A stretch of DNA of 11,115 nt from CAYIGN01 sp964363055 (GCA_964363055.1 CAYIGN010000022.1:1-11115), one strand, 5' to 3'; numbered from the stretch's first letter, positions 5,127 through 10,791 are shown. A program made the numbers and translations. Notes: generated by a model from the letters alone, not told the origin.

Positions 5127-5741
5127 TCAGATATTCAGCTTATTGATGAGCTTCTCATGCGGATATTCCAATATGTCCCTTAGAAATCTGTCGTACATAT
5201 CCATTCGGTACCGGAATTCCTCGGTATCCATTATGGTGTGCTGAATCGGCTTGCCAATATCCGATTCGGTATTTGCCAAGAATACGTCAAGTTTGCGCTT
5301 CTGGATATCATCGCCGACAATTAGGAGATCAATGCGGGCGTTTTCATTGTTGATAAATATACCCGAGAGTACGACAAGTTTCACCTTCCCGATTCCTTTT
5401 ATCTGTCGGAGCAGGATATGCCGAGGAGCAACTGATGATTTGGCTATCAATTCGCGCAGCTCCTTCAGGCAGTCAAAATCCATATTCACAAAATAGACCG
5501 GCGCCTTCTTTATCTTTGTCTTGCGTCCCCGTTTCTCCACCGCCGGCAGCTGCGCGCTGGCAGAGTGGACAAGCCCGAGGCGTATAAGTTTGTTTAGCTG
5601 GGCACGAGCTGTGCGAGGTCTGACTCTGCTCCGGCCTACGATTTCACTGAACTGAAAACGGTCCTCGGGATTACGCAGGAACAGGCGCAGAATCCGTGCT
5701 TTCGGGACCGACTCGAACAATCGCTCCAATAGCTGCTCCAT
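5127..5741 (-). CDS. Winged-helix protein with nucleotidyltransferase-like domain, 204 aa
   Basis: Seen: an N-terminal winged helix (about residues 1-60; RFQFSEIVGRSRVRPRTARAQLNKLIRLGLV), a basic linker RGRKTKIKK (71-79), and from about residue 105 a region (GKVKLVVLSGIF, then ARIDLLIVGDD) resembling the MNT/Pol-beta-type minimal nucleotidyltransferase fold. The usual GS-x10-DxD catalytic signature is degraded: the serine after Gly127 is replaced and only D138 of the aspartate pair remains, so catalysis is doubtful. A regulatory or binding role is more likely. It begins 6 nt after the rplL stop, indicating translational coupling and expression with ribosomal proteins L10 and L12. Proteins of this design occur beside rplL in CPR genomes, from memory and not checked here. 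Confidence 0.75.
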   Translation of the reverse strand: MEQLLERLFESVPKARILRLFLRNPEDRFQFSEIVGRSRVRPRTARAQLNKLIRLGLVHSASAQLPAVEKRGRKTKIKKAPVYFVNMDFDCLKELRELIAKSSVAPRHILLRQIKGIGKVKLVVLSGIFINNENARIDLLIVGDDIQKRKLDVFLANTESDIGKPIQHTIMDTEEFRYRMDMYDRFLRDILEYPHEKLINKLNI

Positions 5742-5747
5742 GTTGTT

Positions 5748-6125
5748 CTACTTTACCGTAACTGTCGCTCCCGCCGCTTCCAGCTTCTTCTTTGTCTCTT
5801 CTGCCTCTTCCTTGGATACACCTTCTTTTACTATCTTTGGCGCGGCGTCTGTCACATCCTTGGCGTCCTTAAGACCAAGAGTAGTTACTTCGCGCAGCGC
5901 CTTGATGACTTGAATTTTCTGGGAACCGGCGTTGGTGAGCTCCACGCTGAAAGTGGTTTTCTCTTCTTTTTTCTCGCCTCCCTCCTCGCCCGGAGCCGCA
6001 ACAGGCGCGGTCATCACCGGCAGCGCGGCGGAGACGCCGAATTTCTCCTCCAGCGCCTTTACCAACTCAGATAATTCCAAAACCGTCATCTTCTCAACTG
6101 CTGAAATGAATTGATCTTTATCCAT
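5748..6125 (-). CDS. rplL: 50S ribosomal protein L7/L12
   Basis: This is the stalk protein of the large ribosomal subunit; dimers bind the C-terminal helices of L10 and recruit translational GTPases. Seen: an N-terminal dimerisation domain (MTVLELSELVKALEEKFGVSAA, about residues 13-34), a flexible Ala/Glu/Lys-rich hinge (about 38-57), and a C-terminal domain with the conserved IQVIKALREVTTLGLKDAK and GVSKEEAEETKKKLEAAGA. The length of 125 aa is normal. It lies 51 nt downstream of rplJ, with a hairpin-forming spacer (about 6143-6175), and is followed after 6 nt by the winged-helix gene. Confidence 0.97.
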   Translation of the reverse strand: MDKDQFISAVEKMTVLELSELVKALEEKFGVSAALPVMTAPVAAPGEEGGEKKEEKTTFSVELTNAGSQKIQVIKALREVTTLGLKDAKDVTDAAPKIVKEGVSKEEAEETKKKLEAAGATVTVK

Positions 6126-6176
6126 TGTTATATTCGGGTATAGGGTCTAGCCAGCGGCCAGCCAAAGGGCTAGTGG

Positions 6177-6695
6177 CTATGCCCTATTAGCTTTTATTTT
6201 ATTCAATACCACGACCAAATTCCTCATATCTCCGCCAAGCACGACAGCAAGGCCGCGCAGAGGCGAGACAAGGGCGTTTCTTAGCTGGGCCAGGAGCACA
6301 TCCTGCGATGGGAGGCGCGCCAGGACGAGGATTTCTTGTTGGCTCAAGATCTTACCTCCCAGTATTCCCCCAAGGATTTTGAAGGTTTCGTTCTCTCTGC
6401 TGAATCTGAGCAGGGTCTTTGCCGGCGCGGCCTGATCATAGTAGCCGAACGCAATGCCAATCTCGCCTTTCAGTTCTTTGGTCTTGACGCCGATCCCTGC
6501 CGCCGCCAGAGCGCGATCGAGCAGGGTCTTTTTGACAACTTTATACTCTGCCTCCGCCTGCTTGAGGAGTCGGCGCAAACCGGTTAATCGCGCGACTGAT
6601 ATGCCCTGAAAATCGCTGAATATCGCGATTTTCTGGCGTTGGAAGCGATCCGTGAAATCCTCAATTATTTTTGTTTTCTCGGCTCTGGTCAACAT
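6177..6695 (-). CDS. rplJ: 50S ribosomal protein L10
   Basis: L10 anchors L12 dimers to 23S rRNA and in many bacteria represses its own operon by binding the mRNA leader. Seen: the characteristic N-terminus MLTRAEKTKIIEDF, the RNA-binding globular domain with AEYKVVKKTLLDRALAAAG, and the C-terminal L12-binding helix (MRNLVVVLNKIKANRA). The length of 172 aa is normal. The ATG at 6693-6695 follows immediately on seven U residues of the leader attenuator, with no Shine-Dalgarno site. The family N-terminus nonetheless supports this start. Confidence 0.97.
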   Translation of the reverse strand: MLTRAEKTKIIEDFTDRFQRQKIAIFSDFQGISVARLTGLRRLLKQAEAEYKVVKKTLLDRALAAAGIGVKTKELKGEIGIAFGYYDQAAPAKTLLRFSRENETFKILGGILGGKILSQQEILVLARLPSQDVLLAQLRNALVSPLRGLAVVLGGDMRNLVVVLNKIKANRA

Positions 6696-6815
6696 AAAAA
6701 AAGACGCTCGGCACGGCCGAGGTAAAAGAATGGGTTTGACGCCATTCCGCAGTTCTTGCCCTCGGTCGGCCTTGTTCTCTCTTTGCGAGGATGCCGACAG
6801 TCATCGGACATACTT
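6696..6815 (-). promoter_or_regulatory. L10 leader with attenuator ahead of rplJ
   Basis: From the predicted transcript start (about 6816) to the ATG the RNA can form several elements in order. CCGA-TGACTG-TCGG lies in a segment resembling the L10-binding kink-turn of the Rfam L10 leader. GAATGG/CCATTC (about 6728-6747) makes a middle hairpin. The terminator CTCGGC-CGT-GCCGAG (6707-6721) is followed by a U7 run (6696-6702). CCGAGG at 6760-6765 can pair with CCTCGG of the terminator's 5' arm, a ready antiterminator. Confidence 0.75.
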
Positions 6816-6822
6816 ATCCAAT

Positions 6823-6851
6823 AGTGTAGCCGCGACTCACTCTGCTGTCAA
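6823..6851 (-). promoter_or_regulatory. Sigma70-type promoter of the rplJ-rplL unit
   Basis: On the minus strand, TTGACA (6846-6851) and TACACT (6823-6828) have a 17-nt spacer. The -35 box overlaps the last codons of mltG, so rplJL has its own promoter nested in the end of the upstream gene. Confidence 0.8.
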
Positions 6852-7982
6852 GTACTTTGCTTTTGCCGCTATATGTTCCTCCAGTATACGCGAGAAAATG
6901 GTGCGCCCGTCCGGGGCAGAGAGATAATAAAGATAGGGCGATGATTTTGGATAAAGTGCTGCGCGGATCGCTGAGAGTCCGGGATTCGCAATGGGTCCGA
7001 GGGGCAGACCCAGGGAACGGTAGGTGTTGTAGGGCGAATCAATCTGGGTATCTTTAATGGATATTCTTCCGTTATTTGTTATGCGTTTGGCGTTATATTT
7101 TTTGATATAGGTAATGGATGCGTCTACCTGCAGAGGGATGCCGGCCCCCAGCCGCTTCCACAGGATACCGGAGACAACCGCTCGATCCTCGTCCGAGCGC
7201 ACTTCTTTTTCGATGAGTGAAGCCATAGTGATGATCTGAAAAATGGTCTTGCCTTGGCGCGTAATCAGAGAGCGCAGCAGAGGATCGAGCCGCCGATCAA
7301 AATTCTCGAGCATCCGCACGATGACGTCTTCTGGCTTTGCATCAGGGTAGATTGCGTAGGTATCAGGAAACAAGTACCCCTCCAGCCCAACGCTTGCCGG
7401 CCGCCCCCGTAAAAATGGGAACCGATCGGCAAAGGCGCGCGAACCCGCCGGAGAAACAAGCTCTTCAAACGCCGCCGCGCCTGCGACTCCGCGGCGCTGG
7501 AGATACGCCCCAATTTCACCCGCGCTCCACCCTTCGGGAATAGTGATGACGAGATCGCTCGGCTCACTCGCAGCGAGGGCCTCGGCGATCTCCGCGATCG
7601 AAGGGGAAACGAAGTTATAGGTTCCGGGTTTGAGAAGATGCGCTTGGCCGGTGAGTGATACGTAGATGATGAATGCCCACTTGGAGCGGATCGCGCCTGC
7701 ATGTTTCAGGTTTTGGGCGATGGAGCGCGATCCCATTCCTGGAAGGATAACCACTTCCTGCGCGCCCGCAGCAGAAGAGTGGGGGAGATATATCTCGTAT
7801 ATCAAAAATAAAAAAGCAAGAAGCAAAAATATAACGGGAAGAATCGTAAGAATTTTTCTAGCTTTAATTTGCGGTTTTGATTTTTGATTTTCGCCGCCCG
7901 CCGTTGTGGAGCGAGCCTCGCCCCGAAGAGGCGAGGCTCTCCGGGGCGGGATTTTTGATTTTGCGTCCGTGACTAACGGCAC
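6837..7982 (-). CDS. mltG: Endolytic murein transglycosylase MltG (YceG-like), N-terminus uncertain
   Basis: This is a membrane-anchored lytic transglycosylase that cleaves nascent peptidoglycan and limits glycan chain length. Seen: one transmembrane helix (about 44-64), a LysM-like region (about 75-125, with LKPGTYNF), then the YceG catalytic domain with EGYLFPDTY (201-209), the likely catalytic E258 in SLIEKE, DSPYNTY (315-321) and LGLPLGPIANPG (324-335). 381 aa fits the family. The first ~13 residues appear to be the misplaced C-terminal tail of Pcm, and residues ~14-25 are encoded by a palindromic repeat, so the native start is unclear. The GTG at 7982 is the only usual start codon before the membrane helix, but its nearest purine-rich block is 18 nt away. 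Initiation from an unusual codon, or coupling to pcm, is possible. Confidence 0.9.
   Translation of the reverse strand: MPLVTDAKSKIPPRRASPLRGEARSTTAGGENQKSKPQIKARKILTILPVIFLLLAFLFLIYEIYLPHSSAAGAQEVVILPGMGSRSIAQNLKHAGAIRSKWAFIIYVSLTGQAHLLKPGTYNFVSPSIAEIAEALAASEPSDLVITIPEGWSAGEIGAYLQRRGVAGAAAFEELVSPAGSRAFADRFPFLRGRPASVGLEGYLFPDTYAIYPDAKPEDVIVRMLENFDRRLDPLLRSLITRQGKTIFQIITMASLIEKEVRSDEDRAVVSGILWKRLGAGIPLQVDASITYIKKYNAKRITNNGRISIKDTQIDSPYNTYRSLGLPLGPIANPGLSAIRAALYPKSSPYLYYLSAPDGRTIFSRILEEHIAAKAKYLTAE
7913..7939. repeat. Palindromic repeat inside the mltG frame
   Basis: GAGCCTCGCC (7913-7922) and GGCGAGGCTC (7930-7939) form a 10-bp perfect stem with a 7-nt loop, extended loosely by GC-rich flanks. 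It lies in frame and encodes the RASPLRGEAR stretch between the Pcm-like tail and the MltG membrane helix, resembling insertions of mobile palindromic elements into coding sequence. Confidence 0.55.
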
Positions 7983-8048
7983 GAATATAAATCCCGGGTA
8001 CTCCTTTTCTTTCCATTCGCCTTCGCCCTTTTTCTCACACCTCCATAC
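7968..8048 (-). pseudogene. Detached C-terminal tail of Pcm
   Basis: Directly after the pcm amber codon (8049-8051) the same frame continues VWRCEKKGEGEW, then KEKEYPGFIFVPLVT. This is the kind of C-terminal strand and hairpin that ends L-isoaspartyl methyltransferases after GGRIVAPVG. It has no start codon until the GTG used for mltG and then runs into mltG without a stop. A single TCG-to-TAG change would explain the break. It could also be an assembly or sequencing error. Confidence 0.6.
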
Positions 8049-8633
8049 CTATCCGCCGCCCGGCGCCACGATTCTGCCGCCAATCGCGCGCTGGTCCCGC
8101 CATGTCTGGGGAATAGCGGCTGGGGTTGCGGCGCTGGCCAGAATTTTATCAAACGGCGCATGTTCTGGCAGGCCGGCCAGGCCATCGCGGCAGAAAAACG
8201 TTGCAGCACCTCTGCTGACAAAGTTATATTTCTTGACATTTGCTTCCCCGGGTTCGCACAGTTCCGGAATGCGCTCTACTGCCAAGACCTCGCCGCTCTT
8301 GGGAGGTGCCGCCTCCGAGGGTTGGGTTGCGATATGCGCGAGAAGGGCGCTTGTCCATCCTGATCCTGATCCGATATCCAGCATCTTGTCTCCGGGCCGT
8401 GGGTCAAGCAGTTCCAGCATAAAGGCAACAGTGAGCGGTTGGGATATGGTCTGGTCATGCCCGATTGGCAGGGGATAGTCGGCGTATGCCTCGGCGCGCT
8501 GTTCCGGCAGGACAAAATCAGCGCGGTCAATGGCGCGGAACGCCTCAATCAACCGCGGGGTCTTGAGATGGCCGCTATCTACCAAAGATTGAATAAGCTC
8601 TTCGCTGGAATGTTCCTTAGAATTATAAGTCAT
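8049..8633 (-). CDS. pcm: Protein-L-isoaspartate O-methyltransferase, truncated by an amber codon
   Basis: The enzyme transfers methyl from S-adenosylmethionine to L-isoaspartyl residues, starting repair of aged proteins in the cytoplasm. Seen: the family motif GHDQTISQPLTVAFMLELL (58-76), SAM-binding motif I LDIGSGSGWTSALLA (85-99), VLAVERIPEL (116-125, motif II), and post-I motifs through ASAATPAAIPQTW and GGRIVAP. The frame ends at residue 194, about 27 residues short of the natural end; the missing tail is present in frame beyond the TAG. The residue usually following VAP (Val) is Gly here, so the last codons may also be altered. The gene lies 33 nt downstream of the membrane methyltransferase and is part of the same minus-strand run. 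Whether the truncated enzyme is active cannot be told. Confidence 0.88.
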   Translation of the reverse strand: MTYNSKEHSSEELIQSLVDSGHLKTPRLIEAFRAIDRADFVLPEQRAEAYADYPLPIGHDQTISQPLTVAFMLELLDPRPGDKMLDIGSGSGWTSALLAHIATQPSEAAPPKSGEVLAVERIPELCEPGEANVKKYNFVSRGAATFFCRDGLAGLPEHAPFDKILASAATPAAIPQTWRDQRAIGGRIVAPGGG

Positions 8634-8666
8634 ACCGCTTGTATAGTACTAAGATCTCTACAGATA

Positions 8667-9200
8667 CTACATAATACTATAGAGGAAAATGTTGTCTTCT
8701 ATTTTCTGCGGCGTCCACCCCGAGATGGGAAAGAGGTGCGAGACGATCCGGCTGCCGGGCTTGGCCTCGGCCGACAAACGCTCGCGCAACCCTTCAATCG
8801 CTCGGGGCAAGAGAAACATAAATACAATATCAGCTTGGCCTATCGGATGGTTAAACAGGTCCCCGCGTTCTACCCGGGCAAGATGAGCTAATCCATTGCG
8901 CCGGATCCGCCAGCGCGAGTACCAGACGAAAAAGGGATTGATTTCAACACCGACCGCCCGGGCGCCGCGCCGCGTCGCCGCAATCAATACTGAACCGTCT
9001 CCAGAGCCGAGATCCAACAACAATTCTCCGGGCTTAACCCCGGCAAGTTCCAGCATCCGATCAGTCCGACCTCTTCTTGTACGCGCAAAAGGCGAGCCCT
9101 TGGCCGGCGCGATGATAAGAGTATAAGTCCAAAAAACCAAAAAAGCGGCCGTAGCCGCGAGCAGGACCAGGTATGCGGCAAGGACAACATAAATAGCCAT
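8667..9200 (-). CDS. Membrane-anchored class I SAM-dependent methyltransferase, 177 aa
   Basis: Seen: one N-terminal transmembrane helix (about residues 5-30), then a Rossmann-type methyltransferase core. The SAM motif is LLDLGSGDGSVLIAA (61-75), the acidic residue binding the ribose is E86 in AVGVEINP, and a motif-IV-like stretch ADIVFMFLLP lies at 123-132. The C-terminal region is short, so no dedicated substrate domain is present. Substrate unknown; a lipid, quinone or membrane protein is conceivable from the anchor. The ATG at 9200 is only 2 nt after the 3' end of tRNA-Trp, so after tRNA processing the mRNA would be effectively leaderless; there is no Shine-Dalgarno site. No alternative start exists before residue 49. 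Confidence 0.85.
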   Translation of the reverse strand: MAIYVVLAAYLVLLAATAAFLVFWTYTLIIAPAKGSPFARTRRGRTDRMLELAGVKPGELLLDLGSGDGSVLIAATRRGARAVGVEINPFFVWYSRWRIRRNGLAHLARVERGDLFNHPIGQADIVFMFLLPRAIEGLRERLSAEAKPGSRIVSHLFPISGWTPQKIEDNIFLYSIM

Positions 9201-9202
9201 TG

Positions 9203-9273
9203 CGGGAGCTGAGGGAATCGAACCCCCGACCGCGGTTTTGGAGACCGCTGTTATACCACTTAACCAAGCTCCC
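9203..9273 (-). tRNA. tRNA-Trp (anticodon CCA)
   Basis: The minus-strand cloverleaf has acceptor GGGAGCT/AGCTCCC with discriminator G (usual for bacterial tRNA-Trp), anticodon stem GCGGT/ACCGC with loop CTCCAAA (CCA reads UGG), and T-arm with GGTTCGATTCC. The terminal CCA is not encoded. The next gene starts 2 nt downstream. In many bacteria tRNA-Trp lies beside rpmG and secE; rpmG is nearby here but secE is not. Confidence 0.95.
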
Positions 9274-9323
9274 GATATAAAATCCTAATAACCAAACCAG
9301 AAACCAGAAAAAATTTCCAATCG

Positions 9324-9473
9324 TCAATACCCAATATCCTTTTTCTTCCGAATGATCGCTGAGAAAATAAGATTCAACTCTTGCGCTTCTCTCCAGTGAC
9401 TTCTTGCCTCATTCCGTAAAGTAGGAACCGCAACTGCAATCATCCGCAACCAGTGCGACTGGGGATCGCTCAT
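9324..9473 (-). pseudogene. Probable C-terminal fragment of a four-helix-bundle (S23-like) protein
   Basis: A 49-codon frame starts at ATG 9473 and ends at TGA 9324. Its SHWLRMIAVAVP, then NEARSHWREAQELNLIF, then SAIIRKKK follows the pattern of the last two helices of the four-helix-bundle family (23S-rRNA-intervening-sequence proteins, common in CPR), typically W-L-x-L-I and E-A-x-E-L-x-x-I-F-x-x-I-I. The N-terminal half, with the conserved first two helices, is missing, so this is probably a remnant. The frame opens further upstream to 9557, but that part overlaps rpmG. The flanks (AATTACCAATTCCG, GGAAATTTTTTCTGG) are low-complexity intergenic DNA. Confidence 0.4.
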
Positions 9474-9511
9474 TTTTTCGTTATTCTGGTTTCGGAATTG
9501 GTAATTCTTGG

Positions 9512-9673
9512 CTATGTTTTCTTCGCCTCCTTGTGTACAGTGTGCTTCTTGCACCACTTGCAGTGTTTTTTCAACTCAATTTTGCGCTCCACTTTGCGGA
9601 TGTTTTTGCGGGTCCAGTAGTTGTAGCGCTTGCACACTGTGCACTGCAGACGGATGAGATTCGGTTGGGGCAT
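9512..9673 (-). CDS. rpmG: 50S ribosomal protein L33, 53 aa, zinc-binding form
   Basis: This is a large-subunit ribosomal protein near the tRNA exit site. The frame starts at ATG 9671-9673 and ends with TAG at 9512-9514. Seen: LQCTVCKRYNYWTRKN, the typical basic middle NIRKVERKIELKKHC, and CKWCKKHTVHKEAKKT. The cysteine pairs C11/C14 and C38/C41 make the zinc-ribbon (C+) type. The length is standard. There is no clear Shine-Dalgarno; an AT-rich spacer (9674-9715) with the palindrome AATGTTTAAACATT separates it from tRNA-Thr. It lies between tRNA-Thr and tRNA-Trp. Confidence 0.95.
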   Translation of the reverse strand: MPQPNLIRLQCTVCKRYNYWTRKNIRKVERKIELKKHCKWCKKHTVHKEAKKT

Positions 9674-9715
9674 CGGGGAAAAATTTAAATATTTAAATGT
9701 TTAAACATTCTCGTC

Positions 9716-9790
9716 TGGAGCCGATGGTCGGGATTGAACCGACGGCCTACTCCTTACCATGGAGTTGCTCTGCCACTGAGCTACATCGGC
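9716..9790 (-). tRNA. tRNA-Thr (anticodon GGU), CCA encoded
   Basis: The minus-strand cloverleaf has acceptor GCCGATG/CATCGGC with discriminator T, D-stem GCTC/GAGC, anticodon stem ACTCC/GGAGT with loop ATGGTAA (GGT reads ACC), and T-arm GTCGG-TTCAATC-CCGAC. The 3' CCA is present in the DNA (9716-9718), unlike the other three tRNAs here. Its 5' end is 2 nt from the hicA stop codon, so RNase P would cut just behind the toxin ORF. Confidence 0.95.
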
Positions 9791-9792
9791 GT

Positions 9793-10020
9793 TCAGAGGC
9801 ACTCGGAGAATTTATCCGGCGTCAATTTAATTTCCCGCAGAATTTGCCGCAATAGCCCGCGGCCAATATCCTCGCGGTCGTGCCGAGGAACGAGTGTCGT
9901 CCGGCCGTCGTCGTGCGCGAAGAAAATGTGCGAGCCGACTTGCCGCACCGGCCGAAACCCCAATGAGTGCAAAACACGCATAATATCGCGCGCCTTGAGG
10001 ATCGGCAATCTTCTCGCCAT
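9793..10020 (-). CDS. hicA: HicA-family mRNA interferase toxin, 75 aa
   Basis: This is the toxin of a type II toxin-antitoxin pair; HicA has a dsRNA-binding-like fold and cleaves mRNA. Seen: the family layout KARDIMRVLHSLGFRPVRQVG followed by SHIFFAH with the catalytic histidine H31 (in G-S-H), TTLVPRH, and DIGRGLLRQILREIKLTPDKF. The length is typical. It lies 10 nt downstream of hicB, so the antitoxin is translated first, the reverse of the E. coli hicA-hicB order. The stop codon is 2 nt from tRNA-Thr. All key residues are intact, so an active toxin is likely. Confidence 0.92.
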   Translation of the reverse strand: MARRLPILKARDIMRVLHSLGFRPVRQVGSHIFFAHDDGRTTLVPRHDREDIGRGLLRQILREIKLTPDKFSECL

Positions 10021-10030
10021 ACTGCGAAAG

Positions 10031-10279
10031 TCACAACGTCACCAACTCCATTCCGACGAAAGACGGCTCATACGCAAACTGTGCAATCTTTCTCCGATAT
10101 GCCGGGTCTGTCTTGGCCACGCTCTTGCATAGCGCAATTGCTTCCCGTACCCGCTCCATCAGCTCCGGAAAACTCTTTGCCTGCGTATGACAACCCGGCA
10201 AGACAGGAACCGATGCGACAAAATAGCCGTCTTCATCGCGCTCAATAATGACTTTGAATTTATTCTGTAATCGCGACAT
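10031..10279 (-). CDS. hicB: HicB-family antitoxin, 82 aa
   Basis: The antitoxin neutralises HicA by binding and covering its active site. Seen: the HicB partial RNase-H-like fold, FKVIIERDEDGYFVASVPVLPGCHTQAKSF (about residues 8-37) and ELMERVREAIALC, the pattern used to identify the family. The C-terminal extension (about 53-82) does not show an obvious helix-turn-helix or ribbon-helix-helix, so autoregulation by direct DNA binding is uncertain. ATG 10279 is preferred to the upstream in-frame TTG at 10285 because an AGGAT block lies about 8 nt before the ATG. It is only 42 nt from the tRNA-Leu gene, from which readthrough transcription is likely. Confidence 0.9.
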   Translation of the reverse strand: MSRLQNKFKVIIERDEDGYFVASVPVLPGCHTQAKSFPELMERVREAIALCKSVAKTDPAYRRKIAQFAYEPSFVGMELVTL

Positions 10280-10321
10280 ACCCAAATCCTACACCTAAAA
10301 GTAATCAATCGCAAATCTTGA

Positions 10322-10402
10322 TGGGCGGGGGGAGATTTGAACTCCCACGCCTTGCGGCACAGGGTCCTAAACCCTGCATGTCTGCCATTCCATCACCCGC
10401 CC
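10322..10402 (-). tRNA. tRNA-Leu (anticodon UAG)
   Basis: A class II minus-strand tRNA. Acceptor GGGCGGG/CCCGCCC with discriminator A, anticodon stem CAGGG/CCCTG with loop TTTAGGA (TAG reads CUA/CUN Leu), a long variable arm TGCCGCAAGGCG, and T-arm GGGAG-TTCAAAT-CTCCC. CCA is not encoded. Confidence 0.95.
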
Positions 10403-10412
10403 CGATGCTCAC

Positions 10413-10441
10413 AATCTATCGGAAAATCTCCCAAAACGCAA
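10413..10441 (-). promoter_or_regulatory. Promoter of the tRNA-Leu / hicBA / tRNA-Thr run
   Basis: On the minus strand, TTGCGT (10436-10441) and TAGATT (10413-10418) have a 17-nt spacer. Predicted initiation at about 10406 is a few bases ahead of the tRNA-Leu 5' end. It may also drive the genes that follow, since they are closely packed. Confidence 0.5.
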
Positions 10442-10443
10442 CC

Positions 10444-10465
10444 GCCCGCCGAATTTTCGGCGGGC
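10444..10465 (-). terminator. Intrinsic terminator after the pilin pair
   Basis: The stem GCCCGCCGA/TCGGCGGGC (10444-10465) is followed on the minus strand by GGTTGCGTTTT. A second perfect hairpin CCGCAAAA/TTTTGCGG (10468-10491) lies just before it, ahead of the upstream stop codon, so the unit ends with two hairpins. Confidence 0.65.
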
Positions 10466-10499
10466 AACCGCAAAATGCCTGTCTTTTGCGGATTGTCCA

Positions 10500-10787
10500 T
10501 CACTCAAAGAGTGAACTTCCGGGTCCGCCGGTAACCTGGGGGCACGTCCCAAAGAAATCGCATAAGAGATACACTATTCCCCAGGCCGAGGCCATAATAA
10601 ACATCCCGATAATGCCGTAGAGCATCACCCGCTTGCCCTGAGTCGCTTTTTCCTGCGAGCCCTGACCCGCGAGCACGTATTGCACCACCCCCCAGGCAAA
10701 GAGCACCGTGGCCAAGGCGAAAAAGAGCATAATAAGGGGATTGAGAATCTCCTGCGTGATTTTGTTGATGAGGATGGTGACGGTCAT
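10500..10787 (-). CDS. Two-helix T4SS-pilin-like membrane protein, 95 aa (copy 2)
   Basis: Seen: two transmembrane helices (about 17-39 and 55-77) joined by a short polar, positively charged loop with GSQEKATQGKR. The second helix bears the GIIGMF core, and the polar tail has Cys76 and Cys82, able to form a disulfide. There is no cleavable signal. This is the layout of the T4SS-pilin/VirB2-like proteins of CPR, thought to be part of surface appendages or DNA-transfer machines; the function is inference. It starts 4 nt after its upstream paralogue, which shares FAWG(V/I)V, EK-x-x-Q-x-K and GIIGMF. No other secretion-system gene is in the window. Confidence 0.8.
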   Translation of the reverse strand: MTVTILINKITQEILNPLIMLFFALATVLFAWGVVQYVLAGQGSQEKATQGKRVMLYGIIGMFIMASAWGIVYLLCDFFGTCPQVTGGPGSSLFE

Positions 10788-10791
10788 GGAT

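Noticed and set aside
7864..8016. Minus-strand 50-codon frame (start ATG 8016) across the pcm-mltG junction
   Set aside because: It is out of frame with both the Pcm-like tail and MltG and its product is low complexity; the frame shared with Pcm and MltG explains the region better.
9061..9327. Minus-strand frame with a hydrophobic start (NFFWFLVWLLGFY)
   Set aside because: It reads through the whole tRNA-Trp and then the methyltransferase out of frame; the hydrophobic look comes from a T-rich low-complexity spacer.
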